Assembly: GCF_900107705.1 (NCBI RefSeq)
Contig: NZ_FNRE01000002.1
Coordinates: 248,001 to 312,000, forward strand
Direction of reading: 5' to 3'
Origin: Prevotella sp. tc2-28
GTDB taxonomy: Bacteria > Bacteroidota > Bacteroidia > Bacteroidales > Bacteroidaceae
Length of the DNA stretch: 64,000 nucleotides
Shown: positions 8,608 to 15,017 of the stretch, in pieces
Numbering within the stretch: position 1 is the first letter of the stretch
Layout of the letters: each line of letters opens with the position of its first letter
Made by a program: the position numbers and the translations under genes
Notes under the pieces: generated by a model
What the model was told of the DNA's origin: nothing
Database searches by the model: none
The model's input: only the letters and a program-made list of their open reading frames with translations

Positions 8608-9132
8608 TTAATCCCGTTGCTTGAAAAATTCCGAAATCTTCTTGACAGCAATATGATACGACGCTTTCAGCGCGCCTTCCGACGTGTTCAGTATCTTGCT
8701 CATCTCACTGTATTTCATCTCTTGGAAATAGCGCAGGGTAAAGACTGCACGTTGTACGTCAGGCAACTGGGCGACAGCCTCCTGCAATAGCGCCTCCGTC
8801 TCATTACCGTCGAAATACTCGTCAGCCATCAGCTGCTTGGCAAGTGCTCCCGCATCAGGATCGTCGGCACTGACCATCTGGTTCTTTTGCTTACGAATGA
8901 AGTCAAGACTTTCGTTCAGACCGATACGGTAAAGCCATGTCGACAGGCGGGACTCCTCCTGAAAGTTATCCAGTCCTATCCATGCCTTCATGAACACGTT
9001 CTGTACGACGTCGTTGGCATCTTCGTGGTTCAGCACGATACGCCTTACCACCCAGTACAGCGGTTCGCTATACTCTTTAACCAGCCGTTCAAACGCTTCA
9101 CGTCGCGTCTTCGGGTCTTTCAGTCGTAACAT
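8608..9132 (-). CDS. ECF-type RNA polymerase sigma factor
   Basis: This 174-residue sigma-70 family protein contains only regions 2 and 4. Region 2 shows NDVVQNVFMKAWIGLDNF and STWLYRIGLNESLDF, and region 4 shows LPDVQRAVFTLRYFQEMKYSEM with the helix-turn-helix SEMSKILNTSEGALKASYHIA. It heads an operon with a membrane protein and a secreted helical protein, an arrangement typical of envelope-stress ECF systems. It begins 7 bp downstream of the stop of the small secreted protein at 9140, so it may share that promoter. Confidence 0.92.
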   Translation of the reverse strand: MLRLKDPKTRREAFERLVKEYSEPLYWVVRRIVLNHEDANDVVQNVFMKAWIGLDNFQEESRLSTWLYRIGLNESLDFIRKQKNQMVSADDPDAGALAKQLMADEYFDGNETEALLQEAVAQLPDVQRAVFTLRYFQEMKYSEMSKILNTSEGALKASYHIAVKKISEFFKQRD

Positions 9133-9139
9133 AATAGAA

Positions 9140-9451
9140 TTATCGCAGGGAAACTTTTCTGACTACCTTCCCCACTTTCAGGATGTAACATCCCTTTGGA
9201 ACATTAAGGTCTATACGTTGTGCCGGAGAGTCAATGCGTACGGTCATCATCTTACGTCCTGTCAGCGAGATGACCTCAAGGGTCTCACCCTGAGCATTGC
9301 AGATGGTTACCGACGTACCGTTTACACTGATGGTCACCTCATCGTCCATGTCTTGCTGAACCGTCTCAAACGGAGCATTTGCTGCCTTCAGAATGGTTAC
9401 TGGAGCCAGCATCAGCGCACTTAATGTGAAGATCAGTAAACGTTTTGTCAT
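9140..9451 (-). CDS. Small secreted protein made almost entirely of a T9SS sorting-domain-like C-terminus
   Basis: This 103-residue protein has a signal peptide of about 23 residues and a short linker, then a beta-rich stretch with the pattern ISLTGRKMM...NVPKGCYILKVGK...KVSLR. That closely resembles the type A C-terminal sorting domain that directs proteins through the type IX secretion system, yet there is no cargo domain in front of it. It has its own perfect promoter and precedes the ECF sigma gene by 7 bp. It may be a stand-alone surface protein or a signal for the sigma system; both ideas are inference. Confidence 0.65.
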   Translation of the reverse strand: MTKRLLIFTLSALMLAPVTILKAANAPFETVQQDMDDEVTISVNGTSVTICNAQGETLEVISLTGRKMMTVRIDSPAQRIDLNVPKGCYILKVGKVVRKVSLR

Positions 9452-9476
9452 ACGTACGTATATCCATTAATTGGTG

Positions 9477-9508
9477 CAAATATACGAAGTTTCTTTCATT
9501 CCACCAAA
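9477..9508 (-). promoter_or_regulatory. Promoter TTTG-N20-TATATTTG for the 9451 gene and ECF sigma operon
   Basis: On the minus strand TTTG (9508-9505) is followed after exactly 20 bp by TATATTTG (9484-9477). This is a full match to the Bacteroidota primary promoter. The next downstream genes are the sorting-domain-like protein and, 7 bp after it, the sigma operon. Confidence 0.75.
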
Positions 9509-9546
9509 TATTTTGTAAGAAAAATCACTTTTCCGTGACAAAAAAA

Positions 9547-10461
9547 TCATACGTCGAACACTTTGTTCTCGTCAGTCAGCAGACTGTTGGGGAAAATTTC
9601 CTGTGCTTCCCGCAGCAACACCTGTTCGTCTTCGTAGCGTGACGAGTAGTGTCCAAGCAACAGTTGGCAAACGCCTGCCTGACGGGCGACCATCGCAGCC
9701 TCGCGAGCCGTCGAGTGGAAATATTTCTCTGCTCTCAGGTGGTTATCCTCGCCATAGGTGCTCTCATGATAAAGGGTGGTGACACCTTTCAACCGCTCGT
9801 GTAAGGTAGGTATGTAGCGCGTGTCACTGCAATAGGCATAGGCCCTGGGGGCATCCGCAGGTGTTGTCAGTCTGCTGTTGGCCACCACCTCCCCTTCTGC
9901 TGTCGTCCAGTCCGCGCCCGCCTTAATATTGTCAAACTGACTGACGGGAATACCGTAAAAGTCGGCAACGTCACGACGGATATGTGGCAGCGTGGGTTTC
10001 TCCCTGAACAGGTATCCGCAGCATTTCACACGATGTTCCAGCGGGATGGTCTCAACGGTCAGCGAGCGGTCTTCGTACACCACCTGCTGAACCATGGTGT
10101 CCACAGGTATGAAGTCCACCTCATATTCCAGGTCACGACAGAACGTGTCCATCTGTTGCTGCATGACAGTAGCCAATGCTGCAGGCGAATACACCGTCAA
10201 CTTAGCCGTACGTCCCAGCAGTCCGAAGGTACTCAGCAGTCCGATGAGTCCGAAGCAATGGTCACCATGCAGATGGGAAATGAAGACGGCACTGATCTTG
10301 GTAAACCGCAGTCTTGAGCGCCGCAGTTGTATCTGCGTACCCTCGCCGCAGTCCATCAGGAACAGCTTGCCCCTGACTTCCACCACCTGCGCTGATGGGA
10401 AGTGGCGCAAGGTTGGCAGTGCACTGCCGCATCCTAATATGTGAACTTTAAAAGGCTCCAA
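9547..10461 (-). CDS. rnz: Ribonuclease Z
   Basis: RNase Z cleaves the 3' trailer of tRNA precursors that lack an encoded CCA. The 304-residue protein has the MBL zinc motif HLHGDH at 63-68, an N-terminal ILGCGSALPT, the family GEGTQIQL segment (40-47) and a conserved late HSTAREAAMVA and LLGHYSSRY. Length agrees with the short bacterial form. It lies 5 bp after the lipocalin-like lipoprotein gene. The tRNA-Ser in this window lacks an encoded CCA, consistent with a need for this enzyme. Confidence 0.95.
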   Translation of the reverse strand: MEPFKVHILGCGSALPTLRHFPSAQVVEVRGKLFLMDCGEGTQIQLRRSRLRFTKISAVFISHLHGDHCFGLIGLLSTFGLLGRTAKLTVYSPAALATVMQQQMDTFCRDLEYEVDFIPVDTMVQQVVYEDRSLTVETIPLEHRVKCCGYLFREKPTLPHIRRDVADFYGIPVSQFDNIKAGADWTTAEGEVVANSRLTTPADAPRAYAYCSDTRYIPTLHERLKGVTTLYHESTYGEDNHLRAEKYFHSTAREAAMVARQAGVCQLLLGHYSSRYEDEQVLLREAQEIFPNSLLTDENKVFDV

Positions 10462-10466
10462 GGCTT

Positions 10467-11129
10467 TTACATCGCGAAGTCCGTAATTGACGACTCCTCC
10501 AGTTTCACGTCCTTGCCATATTCCTCGCGAGGCTTCTGTCGACTGTACTCAAACGTCTCCTCGCTGTCTTTGAAGGTCAGTGAGTCAGGTCCCAGCTTCA
10601 CGATATCATAGAGGTATAGCTCATCCTCACCGCTACCGCCTTCATGCGTCATGATGATTTCCAACTGTCCTTTCACCAGACGCCAGGTCTTATAGACGAT
10701 AGCCGATTGTTCAATGCCCTCGGCAATACCGCCTTCCTTGATACAGATACCTACCTCGTCGCTGCCGTCAATAGGATTCGGCATCACCCAGTTGCCCAGC
10801 AACGAAGTCTGGTTGATCACCATAACTGCCGCCTTCTTGTCCGCTGTCGGAACGACCGCCAGTCGGTCACCCACTTGAAGTCCGCCCAGTACGCGTTCCT
10901 TCTCCTGGGCATCTGCCATGTCTATGTTCAGCGTATCTCCGGTGTCCGTCAATAGTTGCAGTGTGTTCATCGCAGTAGCCTCACCACACACACCGTATAT
11001 GGTAGGATCAACATTTCCCATTCCTGTGGAATCGATTTCCTCAAAAGCTACCTGTTGAGTCTTGTTACCACAGCTGGCCATCATCCATACACAGACAGCC
11101 ACCATCATGATTACATTAATTCTCTTCAT
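10467..11129 (-). CDS. Lipocalin-like lipoprotein, function unknown
   Basis: This 220-residue protein has a signal peptide and lipobox (MMASCGN, Cys20). The first half is a small beta domain ending in VGDRLAVVPTADKKAAVMVI. The second half starts LLGNWVMPNP and reads like a lipocalin-type barrel (GNWxMPNP, then TWRLVKGQLEIIM and LYLYDIVKLGPDSLTF). Comparable Bacteroidales lipoproteins are annotated as lipocalin-like. It is directly upstream of rnz. Its 5' side is occupied by heptamer repeats, and no promoter box could be assigned there. Confidence 0.65.
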   Translation of the reverse strand: MKRINVIMMVAVCVWMMASCGNKTQQVAFEEIDSTGMGNVDPTIYGVCGEATAMNTLQLLTDTGDTLNIDMADAQEKERVLGGLQVGDRLAVVPTADKKAAVMVINQTSLLGNWVMPNPIDGSDEVGICIKEGGIAEGIEQSAIVYKTWRLVKGQLEIIMTHEGGSGEDELYLYDIVKLGPDSLTFKDSEETFEYSRQKPREEYGKDVKLEESSITDFAM

Positions 11130-11133
11130 ATAT

Positions 11134-11374
11134 TGTTTACTGTTTACCGTTTACTGTTTATTGTTTACCGTTTACTGTTTACCGTTTACTGTTTCTTGCG
11201 CTCCGTAGGTGCTCAGGCGAGCAAAGCTCGGAGTCCCGTTTACTGTTTATTGTTCCCGTTCGCTCGAGCTTGCTCGCTTGTTCCGTAGGTCTCAAGAACG
11301 TTAGGGTTAAGGTTAGGGTTAAGGTTCCCGTTCCCGTTAACGTTAGGGTTAAGGTTAGGGTTAACGTTTACCGT
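11134..11374. repeat. Composite repeat, copy 1: heptamer array, 107-bp core, hexamer array
   Basis: From left to right: GTTTACY-type heptamers (11134-11192), a 107-bp hairpin-rich core (11193-11299), and GTTNNN hexamers (GTTAGG, GTTAAG, GTTCCC, GTTAAC; 11300-11374). The core is identical to that at 17640-17746 and differs at one base from that at 44658-44764. It contains CTCCG/CGGAG and CGAGC-TT-GCTCG inverted repeats. The mazG reading frame runs through the hexamers and most of the core and stops inside it. Confidence 0.9.
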
Positions 11375-12151
11375 TTTCGCTTCTTCCCACAATTGGTCCA
11401 TCTCCTGCAGTGTCATTTCTGCCATGGGTTTCTGCATCTCCTTGCTGCGCTGTTCAATGTAGTTGAAGCGAGAGATGAACTTTTGGTTCGTCATCTCTAA
11501 CGCATTGTCAGGATTTAAGTGATACAAGCGGGCAGCGTTGATGACGGAGAAGAGGAAGTCACCCAGCTCCTGTTCAGAGGCCTGACGGTCGTCACGAGCC
11601 AGTTCCGCCTCCAACTCACCCAGTTCCTCACGCACCTTGGCCCATACGTCCTCGCGGTGTTCCCAGTCGAAGCCCACATGGCGCGCCTTGTCCTGTATTC
11701 GGTAGGCCTTGATGAGTGAAGGCAGTGCAGCAGGCACACCAGACAACACCGTTTTGTTGCCATCTTTCTCGCGTTGTTTTATCTGTTCCCAGTTGTCCAA
11801 CACCTGTTCTACGCTCTCCGCCTTCTGCTCGCCATACACATGTGGATGACGGAATATCAGTTTGTCACAGAGGAAATTACAAACATCAGCCATGTCGAAC
11901 TGTCCTTTCTCCTCACCTATCTTGGCATAGAAAGCCACGTGCAGCAGCACGTCGCCCAGTTCTTTCATCACTTCATGTTCGTCACCTTTGATCAGTGCGT
12001 CACACAGCTCGTAGGTCTCCTCTATGGTATTCGGTCTCAGGCTCTCGTTGGTCTGTTTTCTGTCCCACGGACATTTCACCCGCAGCTCGTCCAATATATC
12101 CAACATTCGCCCGAAGGCCGCCATCTTTTCTTCCCTTGTATGTTGTTCCAT
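11240..12151 (-). CDS. mazG: Nucleoside triphosphate pyrophosphohydrolase with repeat-encoded C-terminus
   Basis: MazG hydrolyses NTPs to NMP and pyrophosphate. The 303-residue protein shows the all-alpha metal-binding pattern EETYELCDAL...EVMKELGDVLLHVAFYA in the first domain and ELGELEAEL...ELGDFLFSVINAARL in the second. A normal family member would end at about residue 257 (MDQLWEEAK). From about residue 259 the sequence is N-V-N-P-N-L type residues translated from the GTTNNN array, followed by a tail ending NGNNKQ read from the 107-bp core. The promoter lies only a few bases before the start codon, so the message should be almost leaderless. Confidence 0.93.
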   Translation of the reverse strand: MEQHTREEKMAAFGRMLDILDELRVKCPWDRKQTNESLRPNTIEETYELCDALIKGDEHEVMKELGDVLLHVAFYAKIGEEKGQFDMADVCNFLCDKLIFRHPHVYGEQKAESVEQVLDNWEQIKQREKDGNKTVLSGVPAALPSLIKAYRIQDKARHVGFDWEHREDVWAKVREELGELEAELARDDRQASEQELGDFLFSVINAARLYHLNPDNALEMTNQKFISRFNYIEQRSKEMQKPMAEMTLQEMDQLWEEAKTVNVNPNLNPNVNGNGNLNPNLNPNVLETYGTSEQARANGNNKQ

Positions 12152-12155
12152 GCCA

Positions 12156-12187
12156 CAAAAGTACTAATAAGTGAGGAAAACACCAAA
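12156..12187 (-). promoter_or_regulatory. Promoter TTTG-N20-TACTTTTG for mazG
   Basis: On the minus strand TTTG (12187-12184) and TACTTTTG (12163-12156) are separated by exactly 20 bp. Transcription would begin about two bases before the mazG ATG at 12151. Confidence 0.75.
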
Positions 12188-12202
12188 GAAATTAAGGAAA
12201 AG

Positions 12203-12234
12203 TTTGGCCATTTCAGAAATAATAACTACCTTTG
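12203..12234 (+). promoter_or_regulatory. Promoter TTTG-N20-TACCTTTG for tRNA-Ser
   Basis: TTTG at 12203-12206 and TACCTTTG at 12227-12234 are 20 bp apart, a complete consensus match. The promoter faces the tRNA gene and is back-to-back with the mazG promoter, with 15 bp between the two -33 boxes. Confidence 0.8.
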
Positions 12235-12249
12235 CATCCGCAAAATCGA

Positions 12250-12318
12250 GAGAGTTCAACTAAGTTGACTCTCCTCACGCTCGGCCAAATGAACAAGTTC
12301 TTTGGCGCTCACTTATTC
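12250..12318 (+). repeat. Hairpin and diverged repeat-core relative in the tRNA-Ser leader
   Basis: An imperfect inverted repeat (GAGAGT-CAACT / AGTTG-ACTCTC, 12250-12273) is followed by CTCACGCTCGGCCAAAT...TTTGGCGCTCACTTATTCG. The second part has the same order of sub-motifs as the 78-bp core at 43289-43366 and 44546-44623, but diverged. It would be transcribed as the 5' leader of the tRNA precursor. Confidence 0.55.
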
Positions 12319-12406
12319 GGAGAGTTGGCAGAGTGATCGATCGCGCTGGACTCGAAATCCGGTATACCCCTTTCGGGTATCGGGGGTTTGAATCCCTCAC
12401 TCTCCG
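12319..12406 (+). tRNA. tRNA-Ser (anticodon CGA)
   Basis: The acceptor stem GGAGAGT (12319-12325) pairs with ACTCTCC (12399-12405), with G as discriminator base. The anticodon arm CTGGA-CTCGAAA-TCCGG gives anticodon CGA, which reads UCG. A long variable arm (GTATACCCCTTTCGGGTAT) and a T arm with GGTTTGAATCC complete a typical class II serine tRNA. The CCA end is not encoded. Confidence 0.96.
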
Positions 12407-12410
12407 CAAC

Positions 12411-12441
12411 AAAAAAAGGAACCACATCGGTTCCTTTTTTT
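12411..12441 (+). terminator. Intrinsic terminator after tRNA-Ser
   Basis: An inverted repeat AAAAAAAGGAACC-acatc-GGTTCCTTTTTTT gives a stem followed by a T run on both strands. It should end the tRNA transcript. Confidence 0.9.
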
Positions 12442-12465
12442 TAGTGGTTAACGTTCCCGTTCCCG

Positions 12466-13137
12466 TTATCTCACCGCCCTAATGCATCTTCCGCTGAAGC
12501 GGTTGCTGGACAGGTCACCGTAATAGACGGAGACGTCTTCGAAGTTGAATTCCAGACACCATGCCTTGTTAGGATTGGTGGTATAGAGCGAGGATGTCCA
12601 GTAGATGCCATTGATGGCACGGAACTGCACTTCGCCAAAGAAGCGGCAGCCAGTGATGGGGAAGAAGATAGACTTTCCGGTCTTTTTGCTAGTAACCTTA
12701 TAGCCGTTCACACCATCCTTGTTAGTCCATTCCCAAGAGCAGTTGGCAGGGTTGATCAGCTCCTCATACTCTGAAACGGTGGGCATACGCCACTCACCAC
12801 CCCAGTTGGCACGAGCAGCATCATCCGAGAGTGCCAGCTGCGTTCTTCTGTCTGTTGTGGAATACTTCGTCAGGAACTGGGTGTTGCCACGACTCCAGGC
12901 ATAGGTGTTCCATGAGTAATACTCCTTCGGCTTTGTCTCGCCCCAGGCGAAATACGTACCGAAGCCCGACGACTTCTTGGCTCCCACATTCATGTTAGCC
13001 CACTTCACACTGAGTCCCATGTCGACAGCCTCTACACCGTCAGGTGTCTGTGATTTGTTCTCTGTCACATTGACCTTTGCGTGGCCTACCGTCATTGCGA
13101 ACATAGTAGCCAACGACATTAAAAACATCTTTTTCAT
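12466..13137 (-). CDS. Exported FISUMP / DUF1566-like protein
   Basis: This 223-residue protein has a signal peptide (MKKMFLMSLATMFAMTVGHA). The mature part follows the pattern AVDMGLSVKWANMNVGA, FGTYFAWGETKPK, WNTYAWSRG, LSDDAARANWGGEWRMPT, EYEELI, ending SGRCIRAVR. This is the Fibrobacter-paralogous (FISUMP) / DUF1566 architecture, a C-type-lectin-like fold abundant in Bacteroidota surface proteins. Binding partners are unknown. A short GTT hexamer run (about 12447-12470) reaches to its stop codon, and heptamers lie just upstream of its start. Confidence 0.82.
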   Translation of the reverse strand: MKKMFLMSLATMFAMTVGHAKVNVTENKSQTPDGVEAVDMGLSVKWANMNVGAKKSSGFGTYFAWGETKPKEYYSWNTYAWSRGNTQFLTKYSTTDRRTQLALSDDAARANWGGEWRMPTVSEYEELINPANCSWEWTNKDGVNGYKVTSKKTGKSIFFPITGCRFFGEVQFRAINGIYWTSSLYTTNPNKAWCLEFNFEDVSVYYGDLSSNRFSGRCIRAVR

Positions 13138-13142
13138 ATTTA

Positions 13143-13174
13143 GTTTACCGTTTACTGTTTACTGTTTACCGTTT
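13143..13174. repeat. GTTTACY heptamer array
   Basis: Four and a half copies of GTTTACC/GTTTACT lie between the 13137 start codon and its probable promoter box at 13210-13217, so they would be in the untranslated leader. Confidence 0.85.
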
Positions 13175-13209
13175 TTTTCATCTCTCCTCATAATTATTCC
13201 TTTGAAGTG

Positions 13210-13217
13210 CAAAGATA
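13210..13217 (-). promoter_or_regulatory. -7 box (TATCTTTG) for the FISUMP-like gene
   Basis: This is a TAnnTTTG octamer on the minus strand about 75 bp upstream of the 13137 start. The leader would include the heptamer array. The -33 box is imperfect. Confidence 0.5.
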
Positions 13218-13261
13218 AAAATAATTAATTAAAGAATAGCAAGATATTCTAAAAAAATAAC

Positions 13262-13269
13262 TAATTTTG
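13262..13269 (+). promoter_or_regulatory. -7 box (TAATTTTG) for the 13285 lipoprotein gene
   Basis: This TAnnTTTG octamer ends 15 bp before the ATG at 13285. It excludes the in-frame TTG at 13267 as a start and implies a leader of about 12 nt. Confidence 0.55.
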
Positions 13270-13284
13270 CAGCATAAAAATAGA

Positions 13285-13686
13285 ATGAAGATGAAAAAAA
13301 TCGTATGGATAGCTGCTGCATTAGTACTGATGACAGCCTGTCAGGAGACCCTCGAAGACCGTTGTGAGCGTGAGGCAAAGGATTACACTGCCAAGCACTG
13401 CCCCACCCTCGTTGCCAAGAATATCGTGATGGACAGCATGACCTTCAACAAGTCCACACACACCATCACCTATGCCTACACCCTGAGTGGTGACATCGAT
13501 GACTCCGCAGTGGTTAATGGTGTCAACACCCGTGATCTCTTACTCAACGAAGTCAAGAACAGTGCCAACCTCCGCATCTACAAAGAAGCCGGCTACAACT
13601 TCCGCTACGTCTATTACTCTAAAAAGAAAAAAGGAACGCAGCTCTTTAACACTACGTTCCGTCAATCAGACTACGTCAAACAATAA
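13285..13686 (+). CDS. Small lipoprotein, function unknown
   Basis: This exported protein of about 133 residues has a lipobox near residue 18 (LMTACQE) and a charged mature domain containing KHCPTLVAKNIVMDSM and a lysine-rich segment (SKKKKGTQLF) near the end. I do not recognise a family. The start is placed at the ATG at 13285 (MKMKK); the next ATG at 13291 is also possible. A weak hairpin follows the stop, and then a GTT hexamer array separates it from the convergent yebC gene. Confidence 0.65.
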   Translation: MKMKKIVWIAAALVLMTACQETLEDRCEREAKDYTAKHCPTLVAKNIVMDSMTFNKSTHTITYAYTLSGDIDDSAVVNGVNTRDLLLNEVKNSANLRIYKEAGYNFRYVYYSKKKKGTQLFNTTFRQSDYVKQ

Positions 13687-13687
13687 C

Positions 13688-13712
13688 CCGCTCGGCATCC
13701 CAAGCGGTTTAT
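13688..13712 (+). terminator. Weak hairpin after the lipoprotein gene
   Basis: CCGCT and AGCGG pair around a 10-nt loop and are followed by TTTATTG. The stem is only 5 bp, so termination here is uncertain. Confidence 0.35.
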
Positions 13713-13728
13713 TGTATATTGTATCTTG

Positions 13729-13776
13729 GTTCCCGTTCCCGTTCCCGTTAACGTTAGGGTTAGGGTTAACGTTTAT
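13729..13776. repeat. GTTNNN hexamer array at the yebC stop
   Basis: Eight hexamers (GTTCCC, GTTAAC, GTTAGG types) fill the gap between two convergent genes. The yebC stop codon (13773-13775) is inside the edge of the array. Confidence 0.9.
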
Positions 13777-14507
13777 TGTATCCCCTCCGGCTTCATATTG
13801 GTGTACACGGTCTGTACATCATCGAAGTCTTCGAGTTTCTCGATCATCTTGTCGATGGTCTCGCGCTCCTCGGGCGTAACGTCTTTGAGGTCGTTAGGAA
13901 TACGGGTGAACTCAGCACCGGTAACCTCGAAGCCATTCTCCTCCAGGTGTTTCTGGATGGCACCGAAGCTGGAGGGGTCACCATAGATGGTGATGCTGTT
14001 CTCTTCCTCGTCCTCGTCGTACTCATCCTCCACACCGTAGTCAATCAGGTCGAGAATCATCTCGTCCATATCCAGACCGTCGGTCTTCTTGAAGGTGAAC
14101 ACACACTTGTGGTCGAACAGGAACGACAGTGATCCCTGTGTACCCAGGTTACCGTTGAACTTGTTAAATACTGAGCGGACGTCACCCACGGTACGTGTTG
14201 TGTTATCTGTCAGGGTGTCTACGAAGATAGCTACTCCGTGAGGGCCATATCCCTCATAGGTCACCTCCTTGTAGTCACTCTGGTCCTTACCCATTGCGTT
14301 CTTGATGGCACGCTCGATATTATCCTTCGGCATGTTCTCGCGCTTAGCATTGGCAATGATAGCACGCAGTGCAGGGTTCATGTCAGGCTCCGGACCGCCA
14401 GCCTTCACGGCAATGGCAATCTGCTTACCAATTTTTGTGAACGTCTTGGCCATGTGGCCCCATCTCTTCAATTTCGCAGCTTTGCGATATTCAAATGCTC
14501 TTCCCAT
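13773..14507 (-). CDS. YebC/PmpR family DNA-binding protein
   Basis: The 244-residue protein is a full-length YebC family member. It has an N-terminal MGRAFEYRKAAKLKRWGHMAKTF-type segment, GGPEPDMNPALR, the central NMPKDNIERAIKNA helix and the C-terminal acidic region EDEYDEDEEENS. Family members act as transcriptional regulators or, as shown more recently for some, translation factors that relieve ribosome pausing. The cellular role here cannot be decided from sequence. It is followed at its stop codon by a hexamer array. Confidence 0.93.
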   Translation of the reverse strand: MGRAFEYRKAAKLKRWGHMAKTFTKIGKQIAIAVKAGGPEPDMNPALRAIIANAKRENMPKDNIERAIKNAMGKDQSDYKEVTYEGYGPHGVAIFVDTLTDNTTRTVGDVRSVFNKFNGNLGTQGSLSFLFDHKCVFTFKKTDGLDMDEMILDLIDYGVEDEYDEDEEENSITIYGDPSSFGAIQKHLEENGFEVTGAEFTRIPNDLKDVTPEERETIDKMIEKLEDFDDVQTVYTNMKPEGIQ

Positions 14508-14522
14508 AAGTTTGAATAATTA

Positions 14523-15009
14523 ACCGCAGATTACACAGATTACACAGATTAATTAATAATCATTAGCGAATCTTTCATACTGCAGACTTTTGTTCTTGAA
14601 ATTTATTAATAATCCTTTTTTTATTTTTGTCGCTTTAAGATAATGAATCAATTGAGATCGATGAACATCTGTAATTGTCTCAACAGTTTTCATCTCTATT
14701 ATTAGACCACCATAGCAGACGAAATCAGCTTTGTAGAGTGTCTTGATAGGTTTTCCCTTGTAGAATATATGAATCAGTTTCTCCCTCTCATAAGGAATCT
14801 TTCGTTCTTCAAACTCCATTTCAAGAGCATCCCCATAGGCAGATTCAAGAAATCCAGGGCCCAACTCACGATGAACAGCCATTGCGGCTCCAATAACAGC
14901 AAAAGTCTGATCATCACGATATTTTTTCAGCAAGTTGTACTCTTCTTCTTCCATTCAGAATAGAAATCAAAAATCTGCAATAATCTGTAAAATCTGCGTA
15001 ATCTGCGGT
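14523..15009. mobile_element. 487-bp unit with inverted terminal repeats carrying a GxxExxY gene
   Basis: The left end (14523-14541, ACCGCAGATTACACAGATT) and right end (14991-15009) are 19-bp inverted repeats with a single mismatch. Each is extended by further CAGATTAC-type units. Between them lies only the GxxExxY gene. The unit occupies the whole gap between yebC and pheT. I infer a mobile or once-mobile unit; no transposase is present. Confidence 0.55.
14553..14954 (-). CDS. GxxExxY protein (predicted PD-(D/E)xK nuclease fold)
   Basis: This 133-residue protein has the eponymous motif GFLESAY at 34-40. A PD-(D/E)xK-like core follows: Asp77 in YKADFVCYGG, then Glu87-x-Lys89 in IIEMKTV. The end LLINFKNKSLQYER also fits the family. 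Members are predicted nucleases, and their biological role is not established. The gene is framed by CAGATT-type repeats in inverted orientation (14523-14541 and 14991-15009), which suggests the gene and its ends travel together. Confidence 0.85.
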   Translation of the reverse strand: MEEEEYNLLKKYRDDQTFAVIGAAMAVHRELGPGFLESAYGDALEMEFEERKIPYEREKLIHIFYKGKPIKTLYKADFVCYGGLIIEMKTVETITDVHRSQLIHYLKATKIKKGLLINFKNKSLQYERFANDY

Positions 15010-15017
15010 CTATTCCC

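Noticed and set aside
11300..11374. Telomere of a linear replicon
   Set aside because: GTTAGG runs look like eukaryotic telomeric DNA, but they are short, mixed with GTTCCC and GTTAAC units, occur at many internal sites in both directions and even within genes.
14707..14954. Restriction or toxin function for the GxxExxY protein
   Set aside because: There is no methylase or antitoxin partner. The nuclease fold is predicted, but a specific defence role is not supported.
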